From JBDHUW01 sp964642385 (GTDB lineage: Bacteria > Patescibacteriota > Gracilibacteria > Absconditabacterales > Absconditicoccaceae): a DNA stretch of 17,143 nucleotides. A program made the position numbers and the translations under genes. The stretch lies in contig CAZXON010000012.1 in the NCBI GenBank assembly GCA_964642385.1, forward strand, positions 1-17,143, read 5' to 3'. Of this stretch, positions 7,531-16,671 are shown one piece after another. Below the pieces are notes generated by a model. That model had not been told where the DNA came from and searched no databases. It saw nothing but the letters and a program-made list of their open reading frames with translations. Every line of letters begins with the position of its first letter. Position 1 is the stretch's first letter.

Positions 7531-8793
7531 ATGACAACAACAGAAAAAGAAACACAATCTGATAATATTCAAGGTTCTCTTCCAAATTGATGGATAGAGA
7601 GTACTTTGGGAGAAAATTGTGAAATCAGTTCAAGTAAAAGAATATTCGCAGAGGAATATAAAAGCTTTTGAGTCCCTTTTTATCGTTGAAAAGAAATAAT
7701 AGAAAAATTTAATGGATGAGAAATTTCAACGGAACTATTTATAACAGAAGAAAAATACAATGAAATAAAAAGTAGATTTGATGTCCCAGAAGCTTGAGAT
7801 ATGCTTTTAACTTCTGTTGGAACTATTTGAATCCCATATATTGTAAGAGAAAAAGAGAGATTCTATTTTAAAGATGGAAATCTTACTTGGTTCAAAAAAT
7901 TTACAACCATTTATAATAAATTTCTCTATTATTGGATTATTTCAGATATTTGAAAAGAAGAGATACAAAGGAGAAAGATTTGATCAACACAAGAAGCATT
8001 AACAATTGTTTGATTAAAGAATATTCCAATTCATCTTCCACCTATTCCAGAACAAAAGGCAATTACTAGCATCCTCTCATCTTTTGACAATAAGATAGAA
8101 CTTCTTAGAGAAGAAAATAAGACGCTTGAGCAGACAGCACAAACTATTTTTCAGGAGTGGTTTGGAAAGTATGGAGTGGACGATGAATTACCTGAGGGAT
8201 GGAGAATTAAAAAATTAGGAGAAGAATTTAATATTTCTATATGAAGAACACCTTCTCGTGCAGAATCTCAATGGTTTTCAAATATCCCCATAGGCAAAAA
8301 ATGGATTTCTATCAAAGATATTGGTAATTGTGGTGTATATATTTTTGATACATCAGAATATCTAACAGACGAATCAATCAAAAAATTTAATATTCCAGTT
8401 ATCCCAGAGAATACAACAATTTTAAGTTTTAAGATGACTGTAGGAAAATTGACTATTACAACAGAGGAAATGCTTTCCAATGAAGCAATAGCACACTTAA
8501 AAATCAGAGACAATTCAGATCTAACGTCAGAGTTTATTTATTGTTATTTACAGGCTCTAGATTTTAATGCATTAGGTAGTACATCATCTATTGTAACTGC
8601 GATCAATTCAACAATGATAAAAGAGATTGAAGTAATAGTCCCTGATGAGTGAACTTTGTGAAATTTTAATTCACTCATAAAACCTATCTTTGAAAAAATA
8701 AAAAGCAATTCTAAACAAATACAATCTTTATCACAAACTCGTGATGAGTTATTGCCGAGGTTGATGAAGGGCGAAGTGAGAGTTGAATTTTAG
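7531..8793 (+). CDS. hsdS: Type I restriction-modification specificity subunit
   Basis: This 420-residue subunit (ATG 7531, TAG 8791) has twelve in-frame TGAs as Gly. It recognises the bipartite DNA target for the methyltransferase and restriction complex. Two half-repeats are visible. The first target-recognition domain is at about residues 15-165 ('LPNGWIESTLGE', 'GVPFYRGKEI', 'GDMLLTSVGTIG'), followed by a conserved coiled-coil spacer at 166-212 ('LPPIPEQKAITSILSSFD', 'TAQTIFQEWF'). The second recognition domain is at about 218-375 ('LPEGWRIKKLGE', 'GRTPSR', 'WISIKDIG'), with a C-terminal coiled coil at 380-420 ending 'RDELLPRLMKGEVRV'. Arg codons in conserved spots ('QTRDELLPRL') are CGT and AGG, never CGA or CGG. 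It is followed after 17 bases by the HamA-like gene, not directly by hsdR. Confidence 0.95.
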
Positions 8794-8810
8794 ATATTAA
8801 TAATATAATA

Positions 8811-9581
8811 ATGACTCCTTTCCTTCCATCCAGTTTTCAACTAAATGAAAATACAACATTGCATGTTATAAACATAGAGCAACTCAATAATAATATAGAA
8901 AAGCTTATTGATGAGTACATTATTTCTATCTGTACAGCTGCAGGACGTGACATAACACTTATCACACAAAAAAGGAAACTAAGAGAATTTATTCAAAAAA
9001 AAACCGATAGTAATTTAGAAATAGGATGTATTTCTGAATTTTTTATCCATCTATATCTAAATAGCATCTGATTTAGGCAAGAATGTCTATATTCCAACTT
9101 AGAGGAGAATTCAATTAAAAAATGATTTGATGGATATTACTCATTAAACGATGAAGAATGGATCATGGAAAGCAAATCAGGAAACATATCAACTAAAGGT
9201 ATTTCTCATAAGAAAAAAATCCATGAAGCATTTGATGATTTATCAAAAAAAATTGCTGGAAAAGTAGAAAACAATCCTCGAGAAAACGCACGAAACCACG
9301 CTAAAATAGCATGATCCAAAGACACAATACTTAAAAGTATTAATGAATTATCAGTAGAATTTACAAATGGAATTTATCACGATATAAAAAATTTCAATAT
9401 TATTCCTAGTTCAACTATCTTTTTGGACTGACAAATAGACGATACAACACCAGTAAGCAATAATGAGGCTATAAAAACCGAAATAACAGCTTGGCCAGAA
9501 TCAAAAGAATATAAAAAAATGCATATAGTATGTATTACACAAAACACCAAAAACATTTTTTTAGAATATCTAAATAAATAA
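8811..9581 (+). CDS. hamA: HamA-like (DUF1837) nuclease of a Hachiman-like defence system
   Basis: This 256-residue protein (ATG 8811, TAA 9579) has four in-frame TGAs. 'LEIGCISEFFIHLYL', then 'KGFDGYYSL' and 'WIMESKSG', give the order expected of a PD-(D/E)XK fold of DUF1837 type: Asp107 in 'FDG' and Glu120-x-Lys122 in 'ESK'. HamA proteins are of this size. In Hachiman, HamA is the effector nuclease kept in check by the helicase HamB. The stop TAA overlaps the start of the next gene (TAATG), so the pair is translationally coupled, as for hamAB. Two CGA codons ('NNP-x-ENA-x-NH') are of unknown meaning. The assignment rests on motif order plus the partner gene. Another PD-(D/E)XK family is possible. 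Base composition is more AT-rich than hsdM and hsdR. Confidence 0.68.
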
Positions 9582-12022
9582 TGCTATCATCTGAGAAAGC
9601 TAGCTTAACAAGAATTGGTAAAGATGTCGTTTTTAAAGGTATTATTAAAAAATTAACCTTAGACGAAGCTCTTTCCGATGATGAAAAAAGATATATACTA
9701 TCGTGTGCTATTTTGTTTTTAGAACAATATGAAAACGACAAAAGATTAGTTAGTTATGCTGATTTTGCATACTATATTATTTTAAAATATTCATTAAATA
9801 CAGGCGACTTAAGACCTTTATATGATTTTTCAGTAAACTTTGGTTTTTTTCCAATAACAAATACTATTCTTAAGATGGATTGATTTAATAAAACGATTAA
9901 TGATATTTTAATAGAAGACAAAATATCAAATTTTACAAATGAAGAAGGCAAATATATTGAAACCCTAGAACAATTTAATGAAAGCAAAGATTTTTTGAAT
10001 GACGAAAGTAATGAAAAATGTTATATTGCACCTACTTCTTTTGGGAAAAGTTCTATAATCGTAGATTATCTAAGAAGAGTTGAACAAGATAACAGCAAAA
10101 AAATTGTTATCATAGTTCCAACGAAATCCCTCTTAATGCAAACATATAAAAACATTAAAGCCGCAAATCTAAAGAAAAAAATATTGATTCATAATGATAT
10201 GTATAATAATGAAAACGCGTTCATAGCTATTTTTACGCAAGAAAGAGCATTAAGAATGCTAGAGAAAAAAAATATTTATTTCGATATTTTAATTATTGAT
10301 GAAGCACACAATCTTTTAGATGGGGACCCTAGGAATATTCTATTATCTCGTCTGATTAAAAAAAATAGTATATTAAATTCCAATCAAAAAATTATTTATC
10401 TTTCCCCCCTTTTACAAAACGAGAATAGCTTAAAAATAAATGAAAATCAAATAATTTCGTCTCATAATATTAAATTTAATATCAAAGAACCAAATTTCTA
10501 TGAATATAATATTGGAACTAAAAATATTCTAAAATATAATCGTTTTGTTAATGTGTTTTATAAAATATGAAAAGTAGAAAGCAAAGAAAAATATATATAT
10601 GCATTGGCATGACATAAAAATTTTTTATATGAAACACGTCCTGTAAATATAGAAAATATGGCAAACAAATTATGTCTTGGATTAGAAAAAATAGAAACCA
10701 CTAGTAAAATTCTAGAGCTACAAGAAATATTAAAGAAACAAGTTCATGAAGATTTTTCTATTATAAAAACATTAGAATATGGTGTAATATATCTACATGG
10801 AAAATTACCAGATTTAATAAAAGAATACCTAGAAAGTAAATTTAAAAACATTCCTGAGTTAAAATATCTTGTTGCTAATACGGTCATTTTGGAATGAATA
10901 AATTTACCTATCGATACACTTTTTATATGTAATCATCATGGGCTTAATGAGAAGGATTTATTAAATCTAATAGGTAGAGTGAATAGATTAAGTGAGATAT
11001 TTATAGAAAACTGAGCTAATCTATGAAAACTAATGCCCAACATTCATTTCTTAAATGATAAGAAAGAACAAGATAATAAATTACAAAAACTCAGAAGCAG
11101 ACTATTTAAAGATAAAATACTCAATCCTCTCTTAAACGAATATAATGTAGATTTTGCTGCAAAAGATAGATCATGAGAAGACGTTACAAAATATAAAGAA
11201 AAAATTCGTTCAATTCAAAATAGTGAAGCATTTTTAAATAATGATGCCCAAGAAGAAAAGGATAAAGTAAAGAAATACTTTATTCAAACTGGAATCAATA
11301 ATTATTATAAAGATATTGAATTGGCAAGCCAAGATTTTTTAGATAGCAAAAAATCAATTAATCCAAAAGAATGGGATAATTTATCTATGATGGGTAAAAT
11401 ATATAAAATATTTTTTGTTCATGATGGGAATATAACAGATTATGAATTTCTTCGTTTAAAGGCGGTTGAAGCAAGAAATTATTATGAAAACCATATTTTA
11501 GTTAGTTTAAAACAATCTTTACACGACAATATTTTATCTCAATATGAATATTTTGTTAATAAAAAATCAAAAGATACGAATTCATTACTGTATATAGGAG
11601 GATCATATTGAGAGATGCCTTATTCTTCTGATGTATATATAAATTGAAAAAATAAGGTATATGTAGATCTTAAAGCAAAGAGCCACGAAGAACTGATAAA
11701 TTTAGCAATTGTTAAATTAAAAATAGAAGAAGACTTTATTGGTTTCACATTGGCAAAGTTCATAGAAGCATTGTTTGATTTTGAGTTAATTACAGAAGAC
11801 GAATACAATTTATATATATATGGAACAAAGAATAGAGCTAAGATAGCATTAACAAAAATTGGATTAAGCATGAACTTAATAACTAGACTTGAAATAGATA
11901 ATCAATTAAACAATCTCCAAATAGATGAATATAACAATCTTACCGCAAATAATGATTTCAGAATCTTTTTAAATAGGATAGATGATTTTTATAGATTTGA
12001 AATTGAAAGATATTTGGTTTAA
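9581..12022 (+). CDS. hamB: HamB-like superfamily 2 helicase of a Hachiman-like defence system
   Basis: This 813-residue protein (ATG 9581, TAA 12020) has nine in-frame TGAs. The helicase core is clear: Walker A 'APTSFGKS' (150-157), motif Ia 'VPTKSLLMQ', 'FTQERALRM', DEAH box 'IIDEAHNLL' (Asp240-His243), motif V-like 'VILEGINLP' (TGA encodes the Gly at 439) and motif VI 'LIGRVNRL' (Gly465). Motif VI has Asn where many relatives have Gly. A long C-terminal half without recognisable motifs follows. Helicases with 'PTSFGKS' and 'EGINLP' paired with DUF1837 nucleases are HamB/AbpB type: they patrol DNA and release HamA when triggered by phage DNA intermediates (family knowledge). No CGA or CGG codon was found in it. 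It ends 35 bases before hsdR and is AT-rich, unlike the surrounding hsd genes. Confidence 0.75.
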
Positions 12023-12057
12023 TGTATATATATGTTTTTATATAGAAAAAGATTTCT

Positions 12058-15000
12058 ATGTCCCATCTAAACGAATCCCATGTAGAAGAAAATCTTATAG
12101 ATATGCTTGTTGCGCAAGGCTACGAGTACTTCTATGGTCCAGACATTGCACCTTATTCTAGTAATCCTCAAAGAGAAGGGTTTGATTCTGCTGTACTTGA
12201 AAATCATTTAAAGGAATCTATCCATAGACTAAATCCTGATGTTCCAGAGGCTGCTAGAGTCGAAGCATACAATCATATTCTTCGTCTTGGATCAAGCGAC
12301 ATTATGACGAACAACGAAAAATTTCATACTATGCTTACGGATGGAGTGACGGTTGAATATTTTAAAGATGGTCAGACAAAAGGGATCAATGTAAAACTGA
12401 TTGATATTGAAGATATAAGCAAAAATAGTTTCTGGGTAGTGAATCAACTAGTAGTGAAAGAAAACAACACCGAAAAGAGAATGGATGTAGTGATCTTTGT
12501 GAATGGACTGCCTCTCGTAGTAATTGAACTCAAAAACGCAACAGATGAAAAAGCAACTCTCGATAAAGCATTTACACAGATACAAAATTACAAGAAAGCC
12601 ATCCCAGGTATTTTCTTCTACAATGCCCTTTGTGTGATCTCTGATGGAATAGATGCAAAAGTATCTAGCGTATCCGCACCGTTTAGTCGTTATCTTTCGT
12701 GGAAATCCCCTGAGAAAAAAGAGAATGGTATATTGCCAGAGCTACAGATATTGGCGGAAAGGATGCTTCAGAAAGATGTACTCTTAAAACTTATTAGATA
12801 TAATACTGTTTTTGAAACTGAAGAAGTAAAAGATGAAAATACAGGACTCTTGTCAGTTGTGAAAGTTAAAAAAGTAGCTGCTTATCATCAATACTATGCA
12901 GTAGAAAAAGCAGTTAATGAAACACTCAAAGCAACACATGAAACAGAATGAGATCGCAAAATCGGTGTTATCTGGCATACCCAAGGATCTGGAAAATCTC
13001 TCTCTATGGTTTTCTATACAGGACAAATAGTGGTCCAACCAGAGATGAAAAATCCAACGGTCGTAATTCTTACAGATAGAAACGATCTAGACGATCAACT
13101 TTTCTGAACGTTCTGAAACTGTGTAGGACTTTTGAGACAGAAGCCAGTACAAGCAACAAGTCGCGGACACTTAAAAGAATTATTGAAAGTATCAGGAGGT
13201 GGAATCGTATTTACTACTATCCAAAAATTCTATCCAGAAAAAGGAGAGAACACATTAGACATATTATCTGAAAGAACAAATATCGTTGTAGTTGCTGATG
13301 AAGCACATCGTAGTCAGTATGGATTCAAAGGAAGAGAAGTAGAAACCGAAGATGGACTAGAGACAAGATATGGGAATGCAAAACACCTCAGAGATGCACT
13401 TCCTAAGGCTTCTTTTATTGGTTTTACGGGTACTCCTATAGAAAAGGAAGATAAAGATACCAAGAAAGTATTCGGAGAGTATGTAGATATTTATGATATC
13501 AAACAAGCCGTAGAAGATGGAGCAACCGTACCGATCAGTTATGAGTCAAGACTTGTAAAGATTAAGATGGATAAAAAGGTGATAGAAGAAATTGACACTT
13601 TGATAAATGAGATTGATTGAGCAACAGAAGAGCAGAAAGAAAAGGCAAAAAAGAGAAATGCTCAGATAGACGCGATAGTAGGACATCCTGATAGATTAAA
13701 AGATATTGCAAAAGACATCGTAGAGCACTTTGAAGCAAGACAGCAAATATTTGAAGGGAAAGCAATGGTTGTCTGCATGACAAGACAGATAGCGGTCAAT
13801 CTTTATCATGAAATTATTAAGCTTTGTCCAGAGTGGCACGATGATGATTTAATGAAAGGAGGAATAAAAATAGTAATGACAAGTGCCTCTGATGATCCAG
13901 AAATTTTTCAATCGCACCACACAAGCAAAGACGATAGAAGAAAATTAGCAATCAGACTCAAAGATGTACACGATTCGCTTAAAATAGTTATTGTACAATC
14001 TATGCGGCTTACTGGTTTTGATGTTCCTTGTTTGCACACCATGTATATTGATAAGAAAATGCAAGGAGCAAACCTTATGCAAGCAATAGCTAGAGTAAAT
14101 CGTGTATACAAAGATAAACCAGGTGGACTCATTGTAGACTATATCGGTATTGGACAAGATCTAAGAAATGCTATGGCAGTATATACAGAAAGTGGATGAC
14201 AAGGGAAAGCTGTCTTGGAAATGACAGATATTATTGCAGGTATGAAAACAAAGTTCGAAGTAGTAGAACAAATGTTTTATGTATATGATTATAAGAAATA
14301 TTTCAAAGCACCAAACAAAGAAAAACTCCAAATATTACTTGGAGCGACTAACTTTATCTTGGGAGAAGATAAACTCAAAGATAGATTCTTGTCTGAGGTG
14401 ACAGCACTATCTAAGCTTTTTGCAATGGCAGTACCAAGCCTTGAAGCTGAGAGTGTAAGAGATCAAATAGCATTTTTCCAAGCAGTCAAAGCAAGAATAA
14501 ATAAATTTACGCCAGGAGGCGGCAAAACAGATAAGGAAGTAGAAACTGCAATCAAACAGATCATGGATGAAGCACTGAGCAGTGATTGAGTGATAGATAT
14601 TTTTGAAGCCGCAGGTATGAAAGCGCCATCACTTGATATACTATCAGAGGAATTTCTGCTTGAAGTAAAAAATATGGAACACAAGAATCTTGCTTTTGAA
14701 TTATTAAAAAAACTTCTCAATGAAGAAGTGAGAATAAGAAAAAGAACAAATATGATTCAAGGAAAAAGGTTTTCTGAAATGCTTGAAAATGTTATTAAAA
14801 GATATCACAATAATCAAATAGACACAGCTCAGGTCATCCAGGAATTGTCAGATATTGCAAGAGAGATGAAGCTTGAAGATCATAAAGCAGAAGAAATCTG
14901 ACTTACTCCAGAAGAGTATGCTTTCTATTCAGTATTGGCTCAGAACGAATCAACTAAATTTCTAGAAGATAAAAAAATGAAAGAATTGATCCATGTAATC

Positions 15001-15186
15001 GTTGATATTATTCGTAAAAATGCAACGGTAGATTGGGATAAGAGAGATGATGTAAAAGCAAAACTCCGTTTGACGGTCAAAAAAATATTGATGAGGTACG
15101 GATATCCGCCTGATCTTGCAAGAATAGAAGCAGATAGAGTCCTTGAACAAAGCGAATTATTGGCAAGCGAATTGACGAGAGAGTAA
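12058..15186 (+). CDS. hsdR: Type I restriction enzyme, DNA translocase/nuclease subunit
   Basis: This 1042-residue protein (ATG 12058, TAA 15184) has seven in-frame TGAs. The N-terminal nuclease has Asp143 ('MDVVIFVNG') and Glu157-x-Lys159 ('VIELKNA') of the PD-(D/E)XK site. The translocase has 'IWHTQGSGKS' (Walker A, 307-314), 'LTDRNDLDDQLFGTFG' (both Gly as TGA), 'DEAHRSQYG' (Asp414-His417), 'FIGFTGTPI', 'LTGFDVP' and 'MQAIARVNRVY'. The C-terminal helical domain, which docks on HsdM, is present, so the subunit looks complete. It is the motor and nuclease that cuts unmodified DNA far from the HsdS target. The only CGG (14005-14007, residue 650) falls in 'SM-x-LTGFD', where the family has an almost invariant Trp. 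It is probably transcribed with hsdM through hamB. Confidence 0.96.
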
Positions 15187-15259
15187 AAAACGATTTTATT
15201 TATATACTCTTTGACTTGTAATCGATATAAACAATAGTTTAAAATATGGTTTTATTTTT

Positions 15260-15265
15260 TATAAT
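15260..15265 (+). promoter_or_regulatory. Possible -10 element before the DUF5655-type gene
   Basis: TATAAT ends 8 bases before ATG 15274, which would give a leaderless message. A TTGACT at 15211-15216 is too far away to be its -35, so it would need another -10. Tentative. Confidence 0.3.
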
Positions 15266-15273
15266 TGCTTCCT

Positions 15274-16197
15274 ATGCAACTCTTCAAAAACACATCATGA
15301 AAGCTCTCTGATATCAATGAAAAATCTTTTGACTTAGAAAAAGACCTTCAGGCTCTTACAGAATCTAATCTAGAACTTGTTTTCTGATTAAAACTTATTG
15401 CCACGGAATTCGCCTTGCACGAATTCAGAATTGATACTTTAGCTTATGATGAAGAAAATCAATCGTTTGTAATTATTGAATATAAGAGATGAACTAGCTT
15501 TAGTGTTGTTGATCAAGGATACTCCTATCTTTCTTTGATGCTAAATAATCAAGCTGATTTTGTCTTGGAGATTAATCAAAAGATGAAGAAAAATTTTACA
15601 AAAAAAGATATCAACTGGGAATTATCTAGAGTTGTATTTGTTGCTAATAATTATACTGCTTATCAAAAAAATGCTATCAACTTTAAAGACTTGCCTATAG
15701 AACTTTGGGAAGCCAAGAAATTTTGAAGTGATATCGTAGTATATGATCAAATCAAAGCAAAAAATAATCAAGCATCTGTTAAGACTATTACCAAGAATAC
15801 AGAAATTGAAAAAGTTGTAAAAGAATTAAAGACGTATACAGCAGAAGATCAATTTAAGGAAGACTGGACTGAATCTAGAGACCTCTACGATGAATTAAAA
15901 GAGAAAATACTGTCCATAGATTGAAGATTAGAGGAAAGACCCGTAAAAAACTATATTTGATTTAATATTTCTAGGAGCAATGTCGTTGCAATAAAGGTTC
16001 ATAAGTCAAAAATATGATTTGAAATATTAAGGGTTAAACCCGAAGACATGAATGATCCAGAAAAAAAACTTGTTTATGTAGAAAATAGCATGAAGTATTG
16101 GAATAAACATGTGTCAAAGATGGACATAGAAAATTCAGAAAATATAGATTATGCTGTGTTTCTCACTAAACAAATTTTAAAAAAATTCTTTAACTAA
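15274..16197 (+). CDS. PD-(D/E)XK nuclease-like protein with DUF5655-type C-terminus
   Basis: This 307-residue protein (ATG 15274, TAA 16195) has seven in-frame TGAs. The N-terminal half reads 'SFDLEKDLQALTESNLE', 'FRIDTLAYD' and 'VIIEYKRG', giving Asp54 and Glu69-x-Lys71 as a PD-(D/E)XK site like that of NucS/DUF91 relatives. 'VVDQGYSYLSLML' and 'ELWEAKKF' follow, as in the widespread DUF91-like plus DUF5655 proteins. The C-terminal half (about 190-307: 'LYDELKEKILSI', 'YIGFNISRSNVVAIKV', 'DYAVFLTKQIL') fits DUF5655. The function in the family is not established. The fold implies DNA cleavage or binding, and the position just after hsdR suggests a defence or repair role. It is separated from hsdR by 87 bases and could have its own promoter. 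Confidence 0.78.
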
Positions 16198-16209
16198 TAT
16201 AAATACCAT

Positions 16210-16470
16210 ATGCTTACAGATATCACAAAGCTCAAAGAGATGACAGAGTTTTTGACTCTAAATGGCTATATCTCATGATGAGATGGTACAGAACAGTCTC
16301 CATTTATCATTGGTGATGATGTTTTGAATAAAGTAGGTATGGAATATACCATTATTAAACATATCTATCCAGAATATGCCTTTGTTAGGCAAACATTATT
16401 GCTAAACAATAATGATAAAATCACCATAAGAACACCAAATTGAGAAGCCAGTATATTTTTTACATTATAA
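16210..16470 (+). CDS. Small hypothetical protein
   Basis: This 86-residue protein (ATG 16210, TAA 16468) has three in-frame TGAs read as Gly, two adjacent ('YISGGDGTEQSPF'). It follows the DUF5655-type gene after 12 bases and is probably co-transcribed. No signal peptide or membrane segment is visible. The sequence alternates short hydrophobic and polar stretches ('TIIKHIYPEYAFVRQTLLL'), consistent with a small alpha/beta or all-beta domain. I do not recognise a family. It could be an accessory or immunity partner of the neighbouring nuclease-like protein, but only position supports this. Confidence 0.55.
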
Positions 16471-16476
16471 ATCATA

Positions 16477-16587
16477 ATGAAGAAAGAATTTAAAGAAAGA
16501 CATCAGTTTATTTATGTTGAAGCTAAAAAATTTCTGATTTTATTGATAACTAAACATTTTGATAATCCACTCACTCAAATTTACTAG
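16477..16587 (+). CDS. Possible 36-residue ORF, unknown
   Basis: ATG 16477 to TAG 16585 follows the previous stop by 6 bases. It encodes a basic N-terminus ('MKKEFKERHQ') and a short hydrophobic run ('FLILLI'). There is no homology that I recognise, no SD, and no TGA or conserved motif to test it. It could be a remnant or chance ORF. Confidence 0.25.
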   Translation: MKKEFKERHQFIYVEAKKFLILLITKHFDNPLTQIY

Positions 16588-16615
16588 TTGATTGCAAAAC
16601 AGTAATATTTATAAT
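16588..16615 (+). promoter_or_regulatory. Promoter of the Bro-N/Fic gene
   Basis: TTGATT (16588-16593), a 16-base spacer and a perfect TATAAT (16610-16615) give a good sigma70-type promoter. Predicted transcription starts near 16622, about 50 bases before ATG 16672. The leader contains a hairpin (TTTTAGG 16618-16624 with CCTAAAA 16659-16665, inner stem AAGGA/TCCTT). Confidence 0.55.
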
Positions 16616-16671
16616 CGTTTTAGGAAAGCAAGGATACTCATAACTCCTTTGGTTACTCCCTAAAAAACACC

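Noticed and set aside
15180..15210. Terminator after hsdR (AGAGTA/TACTCT hairpin)
   Set aside because: The stem is only 6 bp with a 19-base loop and is followed by only two T residues, which is too weak to call.
15211..15240. Promoter with TTGACT at 15211
   Set aside because: The -35 match is good, but no convincing -10 lies 16-18 bases downstream (TAGTTT at best).
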